NCBI GenBank assembly: GCA_040769385.1
Contig: JAXGLD010000007.1
Coordinates: 1 to 64,000 of the forward strand
Direction of reading: 5' to 3'
DNA length: 64,000 nt
DNA from: PHAA01 sp022706565
GTDB taxonomy: Bacteria > Bacillota > Syntrophomonadia > Syntrophomonadales > Syntrophomonadaceae
Positions 48,036 through 57,412 of this stretch are shown piece by piece; position 1 is the stretch's first letter; every line of letters starts with the position of its first letter. The position numbers were made by a program, and so were the translations under genes. Under the pieces are notes generated by a model. The model did no database searches, was not told where the DNA came from, and worked only from the letters and a program-made list of their open reading frames with translations.

Positions 48036-48842
48036 CTAATGCAAGGATATTACGTCGCGGGCTATAAGATCATAGCCATACCCCTTCGCCAGCACATGTA
48101 TGCAGGCATCGGTGATAGTGAGGATCTCGTCAGGTGCCAATTCTGACACATTGGTGGTTCGGATGGATCTGCCATCAATCACGGTTACCGCATTATCCCC
48201 CAAAACCTCGAAATATCCTTCCGGGTCGACCTTGATGGCTGTATTCTCGTCGATCCCAACGCCCAGCATGCCCGGATTCTCAGCTACGCCGCATAAAAGT
48301 CGCCCCAAACGGCCACGCTGGTCGAAGTGCTGATCGATGATGACCCCCTCCAGCAATCGCAATCCCGGCGCCATTTTCAGAGTACATTTGCGGGCTGCAT
48401 CGTTGCTGTTGCCCTCCACAATCATAGTGCTGCACATTACCGAAGCCCCAGCGCTGGTCCCTATAATGGCCGCCCCATGGTTGAACGAATCATGCAGTTC
48501 CTCATAAACCCTTGTACCCCCCAGGATGCTGGTGATCCTCAGTTGATCTCCCCCGGTGAAGAAGAACCCGTCCATATCCCTCATGATACGAGTATTTTCT
48601 TCGGCATTGGCGTCATCCCGGGTTCTGATATCCAATATCTCTGTTTCTCTAATTCCCAGACGCGCAAATACCTCCCGGTAGGTGTGACCAGATTCCTCCG
48701 GGTGTTCGGTGGCCGTTGTTATGATGCCCAGTCTGGCGTCCTGGCCCCCGATCAAGCCTACTACTTCCTCCAGTATTTTGGGTTGCTGGTATTTGTCTTC
48801 GGCTCCGCCGATAATCACCAGAGTTCCTTTGCGGCTGCTCAT
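48036..48842 (-). CDS. cphB: Cyanophycinase
   Basis: 268 residues, peptidase family S51. Nucleophile Ser130 in GTSAGAS; FTGGDQLR (about 95-102) binds the beta-linked dipeptide; IDQHFDQRGRLGRL follows. It cleaves cyanophycin to beta-Asp-Arg dipeptides. No signal peptide, so it is the intracellular form. 23 bp after the dipeptidase gene and 125 bp before cphA. Confidence 0.95.
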   Translation of the reverse strand: MSSRKGTLVIIGGAEDKYQQPKILEEVVGLIGGQDARLGIITTATEHPEESGHTYREVFARLGIRETEILDIRTRDDANAEENTRIMRDMDGFFFTGGDQLRITSILGGTRVYEELHDSFNHGAAIIGTSAGASVMCSTMIVEGNSNDAARKCTLKMAPGLRLLEGVIIDQHFDQRGRLGRLLCGVAENPGMLGVGIDENTAIKVDPEGYFEVLGDNAVTVIDGRSIRTTNVSELAPDEILTITDACIHVLAKGYGYDLIARDVISLH

Positions 48843-48865
48843 AGTTTCACCTCTAATTCAATGTT

Positions 48866-49999
48866 CTATTTTTCAAATCTGCCCTTTCTGACTGCCTTCC
48901 CTTCGCTGACTACCACTTCTCCCTTGGCCAGCAGCCGATAAATACTCATATCATCCTGCCTGCACACTAATATATCCGCATCGGCACCGGCCTGCAGGGT
49001 TCCCTTGCGTGGGTAAAGCTTGAGAAGCCGGGCTGGATTTAAAGTGGCGGTCTTAATCACTGTGGTAATATCGAGATGAATATCCAGTATCGCTGTTTTC
49101 AGATCCTTCCATAGTTCATCGAGCCGGGCCGCTCCTGAATTGTTGGGAGCGCTGCCGTTGCCGTCTGAGGATACCGTCACCTTATCCATGTTCAAACCTC
49201 TATCAACAAGCATATGCAGGGCTTTCGGCACAGGGTAACCTTGGGTTTCACCAGCGGTCAGATCAATCTGTCCCCCTCGCTGCAAGAGTTCGATGCCTTG
49301 CTCAAAAAGATGAGAATTGCGGTTTATATGGGTGGGAACGAATATTTCCAATGGAAAATCCGATTCGTCTATCAAACGGAACAGAGACTGGAGCCCTTCT
49401 TTACCGTCACCCACATGCAGGTGCAGTACTCCAGCCTTGCCGCCCAGCATCCCCCCGGCGTTAGCTTCCGAGGCCAGGATGTGCAGATCCTCTAGGGTAG
49501 GATGGTTGGAACGGTAATCGGCTATCGCGATTTCTCCCACCCCAACTACCTTGTCCAACAGCGCTATATCAGTCAGCACCCGACCAGTAAGGGTTTCGGT
49601 GGGGCTCCCGTAACTTCCGGTATATATAAAAGTGGTAATACCTTCCGCTTCCAGTCCCCGTGCCTTGGAAATAAGGGTGGCAATTCCCCGGGAGATGCTG
49701 TCAAATCCTAACACTCCTACTACCGTAGTCACTCCAGCTTCTACCACGGTGCTGAACATGACCTCGGGAATCCTGCTGATGGGCCCCTGCTCTCCGCCGC
49801 CGCCAGTTATATGGACATGTTGATCGACGATGCCCGGAAATACGTAACAGTCTCGGCAATCAATCACCTCCGTATCCCAGAGATGCTCCGCCGCGATTTC
49901 GTCCCTGATACCGCCTATGGTGCCATTAACCACCAATATGTCCTTGCACCCCAAAGCATCGGGGGCAAAAACCCGTCCGCCTTTTAAAATCTTAAACAC
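48866..49999 (-). CDS. iadA: Isoaspartyl dipeptidase
   Basis: 377 residues, amidohydrolase superfamily (M38). DQHVHITGGGGEQG near residue 66 gives the first metal His pair; LHLHVGDG and PTHINRN supply others, and SSDGNGSAP the catalytic Asp. It hydrolyses beta-aspartyl dipeptides, here presumably beta-Asp-Arg from CphB, releasing Asp and Arg. GTG 49999 was chosen for its GGGAGAG; longer starts to 50071 lack family similarity. Confidence 0.93.
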   Translation of the reverse strand: MFKILKGGRVFAPDALGCKDILVVNGTIGGIRDEIAAEHLWDTEVIDCRDCYVFPGIVDQHVHITGGGGEQGPISRIPEVMFSTVVEAGVTTVVGVLGFDSISRGIATLISKARGLEAEGITTFIYTGSYGSPTETLTGRVLTDIALLDKVVGVGEIAIADYRSNHPTLEDLHILASEANAGGMLGGKAGVLHLHVGDGKEGLQSLFRLIDESDFPLEIFVPTHINRNSHLFEQGIELLQRGGQIDLTAGETQGYPVPKALHMLVDRGLNMDKVTVSSDGNGSAPNNSGAARLDELWKDLKTAILDIHLDITTVIKTATLNPARLLKLYPRKGTLQAGADADILVCRQDDMSIYRLLAKGEVVVSEGKAVRKGRFEK

Positions 50000-50087
50000 A
50001 TAGCTCTCCCGGACGATAATTCTTTTCCATAGATTAATTGTGTCCCTGCCAGGCACAAAAAATTCTCCCACCCATTGCTATGAATAA

Positions 50088-50120
50088 ATGAAAGGCCGAA
50101 GCTGAATGCTTCGGCCTTTA
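50088..50120 (-). terminator. Terminator after DUF3810 gene
   Basis: AAAGGCCGAAGC (50091-50102) / GCTTCGGCCTTT (50108-50119), overlapping the stop of the DUF3810 gene, then CATTTATT on the minus strand. It separates this gene from the cyanophycin cassette. Confidence 0.7.
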
Positions 50121-51251
50121 TAATGCCTTGGTAGATGGTAGTTGGCCTCTATGGCGAAATTCTGCAATCAGTAAGTCTACCATGCGATTATAGCCGTATA
50201 CTCCATCCCGTTGCCGATTCGATTTCAGATATAGGTGGTTGGCGGCATTGCCGTACCTTCTTATTATAGTGTCGTGTTTCTTGATAAATTGGGAATAATG
50301 ATCCAGATCATTCCTAACGCCTTCGCCGTATTTGACCTGTAGCTGCAGGAATTTTTCCATATCATATTCGCTCAGTGTGTTCATCGCAATAATCATTGCC
50401 AACAGACTCCCCGAGTACTGGAAGCTGGGATCAGGATTTAGGTTGCAGGTGAGGTAGGCGATGTAATTTGCTTCATCCTCTCGGGCAAAACCACGCTGGT
50501 GGGCCATCTCGTGTCCAACCGTACTGGGCAGTAGGGCATCCGGCACCGCCATGTTTATATTAGCCTCGCCGGTAAATGGAAAATACACCCCCGAAAAGCC
50601 CAAATATGACATAGGTTTACTTAGCAGAATTCCTTTTGGCGGCCCGAACCGGCCACCTAATTCCGGATAGACATACTTGGCCTGTTCATAGCCGTCAGCA
50701 GCGTTCTTAAGTGCCATGGTCTTTCCATCTGCCAATCGCATCACCCCGTTCTGATCCTCCTCCAGTCCCTGCCGCAGCTGGTTGGTCCGCTCGATCAAGC
50801 TTTCGCATACCTGGGCCAATTCAGGTACCGTAGTTGGTTGAACCGTAAAATCAGCTATTTGCGCAAAACTGAGCCGGTTGTAGTTGAGTCCCCAGATTAG
50901 AATAAAAGTGAAATAGACAATACTGACCAATACAAGCAGGTTAATCAGGTCTTTGACTACGAATTCCCGATGTGGTGTTTTGCCCTTTAATAAGCCTGCC
51001 AGCCTCTTGATAAATCCCCGTAAGATTATCATCACCAGTAGGATGACCAGGATTTCTGCCAGGGAAAACGGGAACACGCCGCTGGCCGAACTGAGAGCAC
51101 CAATTAAAAGACGGTTAAAGGAGGTAGAATAATACCTCTCAACGATAGCCGGCATTAGCGAGCCAATATAAGCCAGTAATGCCCCCGCAGGTAATAGCAA
51201 GCACCAATATATTTGTATTCTATATTTCGATAAGATAAATCTGATTTTTAT
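50118..51251 (-). CDS. DUF3810 membrane protein with HExxH metalloprotease motif
   Basis: Family DUF3810. Two or three N-terminal helices, then a large domain with VGHEMAHQRGFAREDEANY (zinc-ligand HExxH plus downstream Glu), ELGGRFGPPKG and PFTGEANINMAVP. Probably a membrane-bound zinc peptidase; substrate unknown. A TTG at 51200 lacks a Shine-Dalgarno site, while the frame stays open to 51251, adding the basic stretch KIRFILSKYRIQIYW and starting with ATA four bases after AAAGGG. A non-canonical start is therefore possible. Confidence 0.75.
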   Translation of the reverse strand: MKIRFILSKYRIQIYWCLLLPAGALLAYIGSLMPAIVERYYSTSFNRLLIGALSSASGVFPFSLAEILVILLVMIILRGFIKRLAGLLKGKTPHREFVVKDLINLLVLVSIVYFTFILIWGLNYNRLSFAQIADFTVQPTTVPELAQVCESLIERTNQLRQGLEEDQNGVMRLADGKTMALKNAADGYEQAKYVYPELGGRFGPPKGILLSKPMSYLGFSGVYFPFTGEANINMAVPDALLPSTVGHEMAHQRGFAREDEANYIAYLTCNLNPDPSFQYSGSLLAMIIAMNTLSEYDMEKFLQLQVKYGEGVRNDLDHYSQFIKKHDTIIRRYGNAANHLYLKSNRQRDGVYGYNRMVDLLIAEFRHRGQLPSTKAL

Positions 51252-51342
51252 TCAACCCTTTAGAATAGATCCGTTGTTTTATTATGCCCTACGCGACAGT
51301 TCCACATCGGTTGCGGGAATAGCCACCCATGTTATCTCCATA

Positions 51343-51383
51343 ATTAAAGAAGGAAGCAAGAGGATCATCTCCTGCTTCCTTCC
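51343..51383 (-). terminator. Terminator of amino acid ABC operon A
   Basis: Minus strand AAGGAAGCAGG, loop, CCTCTTGCTTCCTT, then CTTTAATT, 40 bp after the ATPase stop. Confidence 0.7.
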
Positions 51384-51419
51384 AACATACTAAACGAAGG
51401 ACTAAAACCTCACCTAAGT

Positions 51420-52157
51420 TTAATTCTCCAGAATGCGCTTGAGGAATGTACGGGTGCGCTCATTGCGGGGGTCGTTGAAGATGACCTCGGGGGTATCGTC
51501 CTCGACGATAACACCTTCATCCATGAACACCACCCGGTGGGAAACATCACGAGCAAAAGCCATTTCATGGGTCACAACCAGCATGGTCAGACCGCTCTTG
51601 GCCAGGGCCTTCATGACCTTGAGCACTTCCCCCACCAATTCTGGATCCAAAGCTGAGGTGGGTTCGTCAAAGAGAAGGGCTTCCGGTTCCATCGACAGGG
51701 CCCGAGCGATAGCCACCCTCTGCTTCTGCCCACCGGAAATCTGACTGGGTTTGGCATTGATATACTGGGACATGCCTACCAGTTCCAGATACTCCAGAGC
51801 CGTTTTGCGGGCTTCGGTCTTGTTGCGTTTCAGGACCTTAACCTGCCCCACCATACAGTTCTGCAGAACGTTGAGGTTGTTGAACAGATTAAACTGCTGA
51901 AACACCATCCCCATCTTAGCGCGGTACACGGCAGTGGTCATCTTGTGCTGCAGAATGTTCTGCCCATGGTAGAGGATTTCACCCGCGGTAGGGTACTCCA
52001 AAAGGTTGATGCACCTCAGTAATGTCGATTTCCCCGAACCGCTGGCGCCAATAATGCACACCACTTCCCCTTTGCTGACGGAAAAGTTTATATCCTTAAG
52101 GACCTCATTACGGCCAAAATTCTTTTGCAGGTGGTTTATCTCGATAATTTTATCCAT
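51420..52157 (-). CDS. Polar amino acid ABC transporter ATPase (operon A)
   Basis: 245 residues, GlnQ/HisP type. Walker A GASGSGKSTLLR, Q-loop VFQQFNLFNNLNV, signature ISGGQKQRVAIARAL, Walker B ALLFDEPTSALDPE, H-loop VTHEMAFARDV. The start overlaps the permease stop (TTGATG). Substrate set by the lipoprotein; not decidable. Confidence 0.92.
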   Translation of the reverse strand: MDKIIEINHLQKNFGRNEVLKDINFSVSKGEVVCIIGASGSGKSTLLRCINLLEYPTAGEILYHGQNILQHKMTTAVYRAKMGMVFQQFNLFNNLNVLQNCMVGQVKVLKRNKTEARKTALEYLELVGMSQYINAKPSQISGGQKQRVAIARALSMEPEALLFDEPTSALDPELVGEVLKVMKALAKSGLTMLVVTHEMAFARDVSHRVVFMDEGVIVEDDTPEVIFNDPRNERTRTFLKRILEN

Positions 52158-52948
52158 CAATGTTTCCCCCTGTCCGTGATCCGGAATTCTGCCTCAGGAA
52201 CAGTCTGGGAACCATGAATCGTGTACACCGAAGGCCCTTCCAGTTTGACTTCCAAGAAACGGAGGATGCGGGTTACAGTAAAGGTCATGATAAGGTAAAT
52301 CGTACAGGTAACCAAAAAGACCTCAAAGTATCTGAAGTTGTTGCCGGCGGCCGACTTGGACATGAAAAAAAGCTCGGTAACGCCTATTACATTCAGCACC
52401 GAGGTGTCCTTGATATTAATAACGAATTCATTACTGGTGGCGGGCAAGATGTTGCGCACCGCCTGAGGCAGGATTATGTTCCACATGGTTTGAGAATGGG
52501 TCATGCCGATGGAGTGAGCGGCTTCAAACTGGCCTTTGTCAATGGAAAGGATGCCTCCTCGGACGATCTCCGCCATGTAAGCTCCGGTATTGATGGACAC
52601 GATAAGAAAACCGGCGAAGAGTGTGGACAGGTGAATTCCGTAAACCATGGCTACTCCATAGAAGACTACCATGGCTTGGACGATCATGGGCGTACCCCGG
52701 AAAATTTCTATATAGGCCAATAGAATGATATTAATGATTTTATAAAGGAACCTGAGAATCGGGTTGGTATTAGGATCGATGGGAATTGTGCGGATAACAC
52801 CGATTATAAGGCCTATACAAAAACCGATGATTGTACCGGTTAATGAGATTATAAGGGTAACCTCGGCCCCTCGAAGAAAGAGGGGCCAGTATTGCTGAGC
52901 AATATACATTACCCATTGAAAAAAACCGCTGTCTGGAGTAATTGCCAT
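52157..52948 (-). CDS. Polar amino acid ABC transporter permease (operon A)
   Basis: 263 residues, HisM/GlnP type, about five helices. EIFRGTPMIVQAMVVFYG (about 90-107) and EAA loop AAHSIGMTHSQTMWNIILPQ (about 170). A 40-residue C-terminal tail is longer than in the other two permeases here. 31 bp after the lipoprotein gene. Confidence 0.9.
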   Translation of the reverse strand: MAITPDSGFFQWVMYIAQQYWPLFLRGAEVTLIISLTGTIIGFCIGLIIGVIRTIPIDPNTNPILRFLYKIINIILLAYIEIFRGTPMIVQAMVVFYGVAMVYGIHLSTLFAGFLIVSINTGAYMAEIVRGGILSIDKGQFEAAHSIGMTHSQTMWNIILPQAVRNILPATSNEFVINIKDTSVLNVIGVTELFFMSKSAAGNNFRYFEVFLVTCTIYLIMTFTVTRILRFLEVKLEGPSVYTIHGSQTVPEAEFRITDRGKH

Positions 52949-52979
52949 AGAATAAATGCACTCCTGTTAAATGCGACGA

Positions 52980-53813
52980 TTAGTTCGAAGCAGGTTGATT
53001 CTTGATAGCCTGGTCCATTATGGCCTTTCTCTGATCCTCGCTCAAAGTGGATAATACCTTGTTGATACCAGCAACCAACTCGGTGTTGCCCTTCTTCACT
53101 CCTACCGCAATAGCTACATCGTCATCCGAGGCCTGGAAGCCCTGGCCGGGAGCAAACTCGACCATGGCAAATTTCGGGTTGGCAGCTGTAGCGGAAACAC
53201 CTTCCGGCCGTTCAGATATGTATCCATCGATAATACCGGACTCCAGTGCTACCCGCATGGCGGGGAAATCGTCCATGGCAGTCTTCTTTTCTACATTGGG
53301 GATCTGTTCTATGACAGTATAATGGAAGGTGTTCAACTGAGCCGTGATCTTGGCTCCGGCTAATTCCGCCAGGCTCTTGGCATTTTCATATTTGGATCCC
53401 TTCTGCACTACTACCACCAGATCGGAACGATAGTAATGGTCAGAGAAATCTATGGTCAGCTTTCTATCCGCGGTGGGTGACATACCGGCAATAATAGCGT
53501 CAATACTACCGGATTGGACCGCTGGTGACAGTCCATCCCAGGCGGTTTTCACAATAACCAGATCCTTGTCCATGCCTTTGGCAATAAGTTTGGCAATTTC
53601 CACATCATAGCCACCGGCAAATTCCTGACTGCCGGAGATGGGAACCGCACCGTTGGCATCAGTGGCCTGAGTCCAGTTAAAGGGAGGATAGCCGCATTCC
53701 ATGCCCACCTTTAATTGACTCTTGGCACCGCCATTTGAAGATTGGCAGCCAGCGATGGCGAATATGCCAATCAGCAAGGCTGCACAAAGTGCCAGACTAA
53801 TAAACTTCCTCAT
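52980..53813 (-). CDS. Amino acid-binding lipoprotein (operon A)
   Basis: 277 residues, SBP_bac_3. Lipobox IAGC (Cys23); the ligand-binding region shows GYDVEIAKLIAKGMD and IDAIIAGMSPTADRKLTIDF. A 10-15 residue insert after PPFNWTQATDANGAVPIS distinguishes it from the two others. ATG 53813 has GAGGAGAAG upstream. Divergent from operon B. Confidence 0.9.
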   Translation of the reverse strand: MRKFISLALCAALLIGIFAIAGCQSSNGGAKSQLKVGMECGYPPFNWTQATDANGAVPISGSQEFAGGYDVEIAKLIAKGMDKDLVIVKTAWDGLSPAVQSGSIDAIIAGMSPTADRKLTIDFSDHYYRSDLVVVVQKGSKYENAKSLAELAGAKITAQLNTFHYTVIEQIPNVEKKTAMDDFPAMRVALESGIIDGYISERPEGVSATAANPKFAMVEFAPGQGFQASDDDVAIAVGVKKGNTELVAGINKVLSTLSEDQRKAIMDQAIKNQPASN

Positions 53814-54008
53814 ACCACTTCTCCTCACGTAAAATATTTGGTGTTTTTCCGCACAATTCGACCTGAATAATTTTAACACAAAACCGCCCTAATGAGACTG
53901 CTTAATAACTTAATATTGGTTAGGAGAGATTCAGCTTGTTGAAAAAATCATGTAGCTGTATAATTATTGAGATATTGGCATAGAAAAGGGAAAGGAAGTG
54001 GGTATGAA

Positions 54009-54800
54009 TTGAAGAGAATAACTGCAATCATTGTGTCCGCCCTTCTATTGATGGGCATGTTAGTGGTCCTTATCGGCTGCGGACAGACCACCCCTCCGCA
54101 GCAGCAACAACCGGCCTCCACCCCGAAGGTCATGAAGGTGGTAACCGAAGCCGGCTTTGCTCCCTTCGAATTCAAAGAGGGTGATGAGATCAAGGGCTTT
54201 GATATCGATGTTATCAAGGCAATCGCCGAAGCTGAGGGTTATAAGGTGGAGATTGCCCACATGGGATTCGAGTCGTTGATCCCGGCTCTGCAATCGGACA
54301 AGGCGGATGTGGCCATCGCTGGTATGTCGATCAACCCCGAAAGGCAAAAAGCCGTGGATTTCAGTACCCCTTATTTTGATGCCGGTCTCATTATCGCTGT
54401 AGCCGAAAAAACCACGGGGATTGCTACCCTGGATGATCTGCAGGGCAAAAAGATCGGATGCCAGGTGGGAACCATCGGAGCCGACGCCAGCAACAGTGTG
54501 AAGGCCAAGAATTCTAAAACAGAAGTCAGAGTTTTTGACAACATCGGCGAAGCCTTTATGGAACTGGAGAAGGGCGGCGTCGATGCAGTGGTGAATGATC
54601 ATCCGGTAACAGCCTACTATATCAAAACCAGCGGCCAGGGCAAGACCAAAATGGTGGGCGATGTCTTCTCTGCCGACGATAAGTACGGAATTGCAGTCAA
54701 AAAGGGCAACGCTGAAATGCTGAAGGCCGTCAACGATGGTCTGGCCAAGATCAAAGCCGACGGCAAATATCAAGAAATTTACAAGAAATGGTTTGGGTAG
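54009..54800 (+). CDS. Amino acid-binding lipoprotein (operon B)
   Basis: 263 residues, SBP_bac_3. Lipobox LIGC; then a Gln/Pro-rich linker (TTPPQQQQPAS); FAPFEFKEGDEIKGFDIDVI and DVAIAGMSINPERQKAVDFS are the canonical ligand-pocket motifs (Asp, Arg). TTG 54009 follows AAAGGAAGTGGG. A terminator hairpin (54825-54851) separates it from its permease. Confidence 0.9.
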   Translation: MKRITAIIVSALLLMGMLVVLIGCGQTTPPQQQQPASTPKVMKVVTEAGFAPFEFKEGDEIKGFDIDVIKAIAEAEGYKVEIAHMGFESLIPALQSDKADVAIAGMSINPERQKAVDFSTPYFDAGLIIAVAEKTTGIATLDDLQGKKIGCQVGTIGADASNSVKAKNSKTEVRVFDNIGEAFMELEKGGVDAVVNDHPVTAYYIKTSGQGKTKMVGDVFSADDKYGIAVKKGNAEMLKAVNDGLAKIKADGKYQEIYKKWFG

Positions 54801-54824
54801 GAAACGGAGTGCACAACAATAGAG

Positions 54825-54851
54825 GCGCGAGATAAAACTCGCGCTTTTATT
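54825..54851 (+). terminator. Intra-operon terminator, operon B
   Basis: GCGCGAG, loop ATAAAA, CTCGCGC, then TTTTATT, between lipoprotein and permease genes. Favours excess binding protein. Confidence 0.8.
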
Positions 54852-54879
54852 ATGTTTTGGCTGGTTCAAGGAGGTTTAC

Positions 54880-55590
54880 ATGATCCAAGTTACTGCACAC
54901 ATTGTCGGTGTTGACATCATAGAGAGAATGATGGACATACATGGTTTCGAGGTGGTGGCCAACAGTTTTTCTTCCTTTATAATCGGCGCCCTCATCACCC
55001 TGGAGCTGACCGCGCTGGCAGTTGCCTTCGGAATGATCCTGGGTCTGATTTTCGGCCTGCTGAGGCTGGCGCCTAACTTCAAAATTGGCTACTATTTTGC
55101 AGGCTTATACATCGATTTCTTTCGCGGGACTCCCCTTTTCGTGCAGATCCTGCTGCTCTATTTTGGCGTTCTGCCGATATTTGGCGAAGTCGGGGCATTC
55201 ACTAGTGCGGTTATCGCCTGTACCCTGAACAGCGGAGCCTACATCGCTGAAATCGTCCGGGCCGGCATTCAAGCCATCGACAAGGGACAGATGGAGGCGG
55301 GTCGTTCGCTGGGTATGAATCACCGCCAGGCCATGTGGTACATCATTTTGCCCCAGGCTTATAAAGTTGTGATACCGCCTTTGATCAACGAATTCATTGC
55401 CATGCTCAAAGACACCTCGCTGGTATCCATCATTGGTGTTTCTGAATTGACCCTGCGGGGCAAGCTGATTTATGCCAGCAGTTATGAACCGGCCTGGGTA
55501 TGGGGTACGGTGGCTGTCATCTATTTTATAATGACCAAACTCCTGGCCATGTTTGGTGATTATATGGAGAGGAGGTTGGCAACCGAATGA
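54880..55590 (+). CDS. Polar amino acid ABC transporter permease (operon B)
   Basis: 236 residues, about five helices. FFRGTPLFVQILLLYFGVLP (about 77-96) and EAA loop AGRSLGMNHRQAMWYIILPQ. An AAGGAGG site precedes the ATG. It overlaps the ATPase start by 4 bp. Confidence 0.92.
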   Translation: MIQVTAHIVGVDIIERMMDIHGFEVVANSFSSFIIGALITLELTALAVAFGMILGLIFGLLRLAPNFKIGYYFAGLYIDFFRGTPLFVQILLLYFGVLPIFGEVGAFTSAVIACTLNSGAYIAEIVRAGIQAIDKGQMEAGRSLGMNHRQAMWYIILPQAYKVVIPPLINEFIAMLKDTSLVSIIGVSELTLRGKLIYASSYEPAWVWGTVAVIYFIMTKLLAMFGDYMERRLATE

Positions 55591-56309
55591 TCCGGGTAAA
55601 GAATGTCTACAAAAGCTTTGATCACTTGGAGGTCCTCAAAGGGATCAACTGTTATGTGGCGCCCCGGGAGGTGGTGTGTGTGATCGGTCCCAGCGGCTCG
55701 GGCAAGAGCACCCTGCTGCGCTGCATCAACCAGTTGGAACCAGTCCAATCCGGGGATATCATAATCAACGGGATGGACATCACTCATCCCAGCATCGACA
55801 TCAATAAGATACGCCAACAGGTAGGCATGGTGTTCCAGTTGTTCAACCTTTTCCCCCATAAAACCACCCTTGAAAACATTACCCTGGCGCCCATCAAGAT
55901 TCTCAAGATCAGCCCCGCCGAGGCCCATGAGCGGGCTATGGATCTTTTGGGCAAAGTAGGGCTTTTGGACAAAGCCGATGTTTACCCCAGCAAGTTGTCC
56001 GGCGGGCAGAAACAGCGGGTAGCTATTGCCCGGGCTCTGGCCATGCAGCCCAAAGTGATGCTGTTCGACGAACCTACCTCCGCCCTGGACCCGGAAATGG
56101 TAGGTGAAGTATTGGAGGTGATGAAGGATTTAGCTCATGAAGGCATGACTATGATGGTGGTCACGCATGAAATGGGTTTTGCCCGCGAAGTGGGCCATCG
56201 GGTGATATTTATGGATGAGGGCGTCATCGTTGAGGAAGGTACACCGGACCAGATTTTTGATAATGCCAGCAATCCGCGGACGCAGTCATTTTTAAGCAAA
56301 GTCCTATAG
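55587..56309 (+). CDS. Polar amino acid ABC transporter ATPase (operon B)
   Basis: 240 residues, GlnQ type. Walker A GPSGSGKSTLLR, VFQLFNLFPHKT, LSGGQKQRVAIARAL, VMLFDEPTSALDPE, VTHEMGFAREV. It is about the same length as its paralogue in operon C and closer to it than to a random ABC ATPase, suggesting local duplication. Confidence 0.93.
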   Translation: MIRVKNVYKSFDHLEVLKGINCYVAPREVVCVIGPSGSGKSTLLRCINQLEPVQSGDIIINGMDITHPSIDINKIRQQVGMVFQLFNLFPHKTTLENITLAPIKILKISPAEAHERAMDLLGKVGLLDKADVYPSKLSGGQKQRVAIARALAMQPKVMLFDEPTSALDPEMVGEVLEVMKDLAHEGMTMMVVTHEMGFAREVGHRVIFMDEGVIVEEGTPDQIFDNASNPRTQSFLSKVL

Positions 56310-56384
56310 AAGGTGTTATGGATATTAGGATCTTGCCTGGAAACCGCTCCTCCACGCAAATGGTGCAAATAGTCCAATATTTAC

Positions 56385-56413
56385 TTGTTTACCCTGCTGA
56401 AGTAAAATATAAC
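56385..56413 (+). promoter_or_regulatory. Promoter of operon C
   Basis: TTGTTT (56385-56390), 17 bp, TATAAC (56408-56413), 28 bp before the lipoprotein start. Confidence 0.45.
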
Positions 56414-56441
56414 TATTACATATCTAAAGGAGGCTACCAAG

Positions 56442-57290
56442 TTGAAGAAAAGACTGGCACTCATTTTATTACTTTGTTTCTCATTGACCATGTTGGTTAC
56501 CGGCTGTGCCCAGAAACCTGCTGAAACTCCGCAAAATGCCGGAACCCAGACTCAAACCCAGGAACCCGCCGACAAGTCCTTCCAGACCATCAAAGATAAA
56601 GGTTTCTTTACTCTGGGCCTGGACGACGCATTTCCTCCCATGGGATTCAGGGATGAAAAGACCAATGAAATAGTAGGTTTCGATATCGACCTGGCCAAGG
56701 AAGCCGCCAAGAGAATGGGCGTAGAGGTCAAATTCCAACCGGTCATCTGGGATACGGTAGTAGAAGAATTGAACAACGGTAAGATAGATGTGATCTGGAA
56801 CGGCCTTACCATCACCCCCGCCCGCCAGGAGAAGATCGCTTTTACCCAGCCCTATATTACCGATAAGCAAATAATCGTGGTGAAAAAGGGTTCCCCCTTG
56901 GCTGACAAAAAAGCCTTGGCCGGTAAGAAAGTCGGTATTCAGGCAGCCAGCAGCGCTATCGAAGCAGTAGAGAAAGACAAGGCTACTTTCGATTCCTTGG
57001 GAGAATTGGTGCAGTTCGACAATAACGTCGATGCCTTGCTCGACCTTAAATCAGGCCGCATAGACGCAGTCGTGGTTGACGAAGTAGTAGGACGTTACTA
57101 TTTGGCCAAGCATGCTGAGGATTACCAGGTGCTGACCGAAAACTTCGGTGAGGAATCCTTTGGCGTAGGCGTGAGAAAGGCTGATGTAACCTTCTTAGCC
57201 GAATTACAGAAGGCTCTGGATGCTATGAAGGCGGACGGAACTTCAAAGCAGATATCTGAGAAATGGTTTGGAGAAAACCTGATCAAGTAG
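56442..57290 (+). CDS. Amino acid-binding lipoprotein (operon C)
   Basis: 282 residues, SBP_bac_3. Lipobox LVTGC; a Thr/Gln/Pro linker; FPPMGFRDEKTNEIVGFDID and DVIWNGLTITPARQEKIAFT. The WNGLT variant (usually xxGMx) suggests a basic or other polar ligand differing from operon B. TTG start after AAAGGAGG. Followed by a terminator. Confidence 0.9.
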   Translation: MKKRLALILLLCFSLTMLVTGCAQKPAETPQNAGTQTQTQEPADKSFQTIKDKGFFTLGLDDAFPPMGFRDEKTNEIVGFDIDLAKEAAKRMGVEVKFQPVIWDTVVEELNNGKIDVIWNGLTITPARQEKIAFTQPYITDKQIIVVKKGSPLADKKALAGKKVGIQAASSAIEAVEKDKATFDSLGELVQFDNNVDALLDLKSGRIDAVVVDEVVGRYYLAKHAEDYQVLTENFGEESFGVGVRKADVTFLAELQKALDAMKADGTSKQISEKWFGENLIK

Positions 57291-57346
57291 ATAAAATAAA
57301 CTGGTACTGGATTATTTTTTGATCTTACTCTATTATTGGAAGCAAG

Positions 57347-57380
57347 GGCTGACTGTGTTGGAGCAGTCAGCCTTTATTTT
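57347..57380 (+). terminator. Intra-operon terminator, operon C
   Basis: GGCTGACTG / CAGTCAGCC perfect 9-bp stem with TTTATTTT, between lipoprotein and permease. Confidence 0.8.
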
Positions 57381-57412
57381 GAGCATTCATATTAATTTAT
57401 AAGAGGTTCTCT

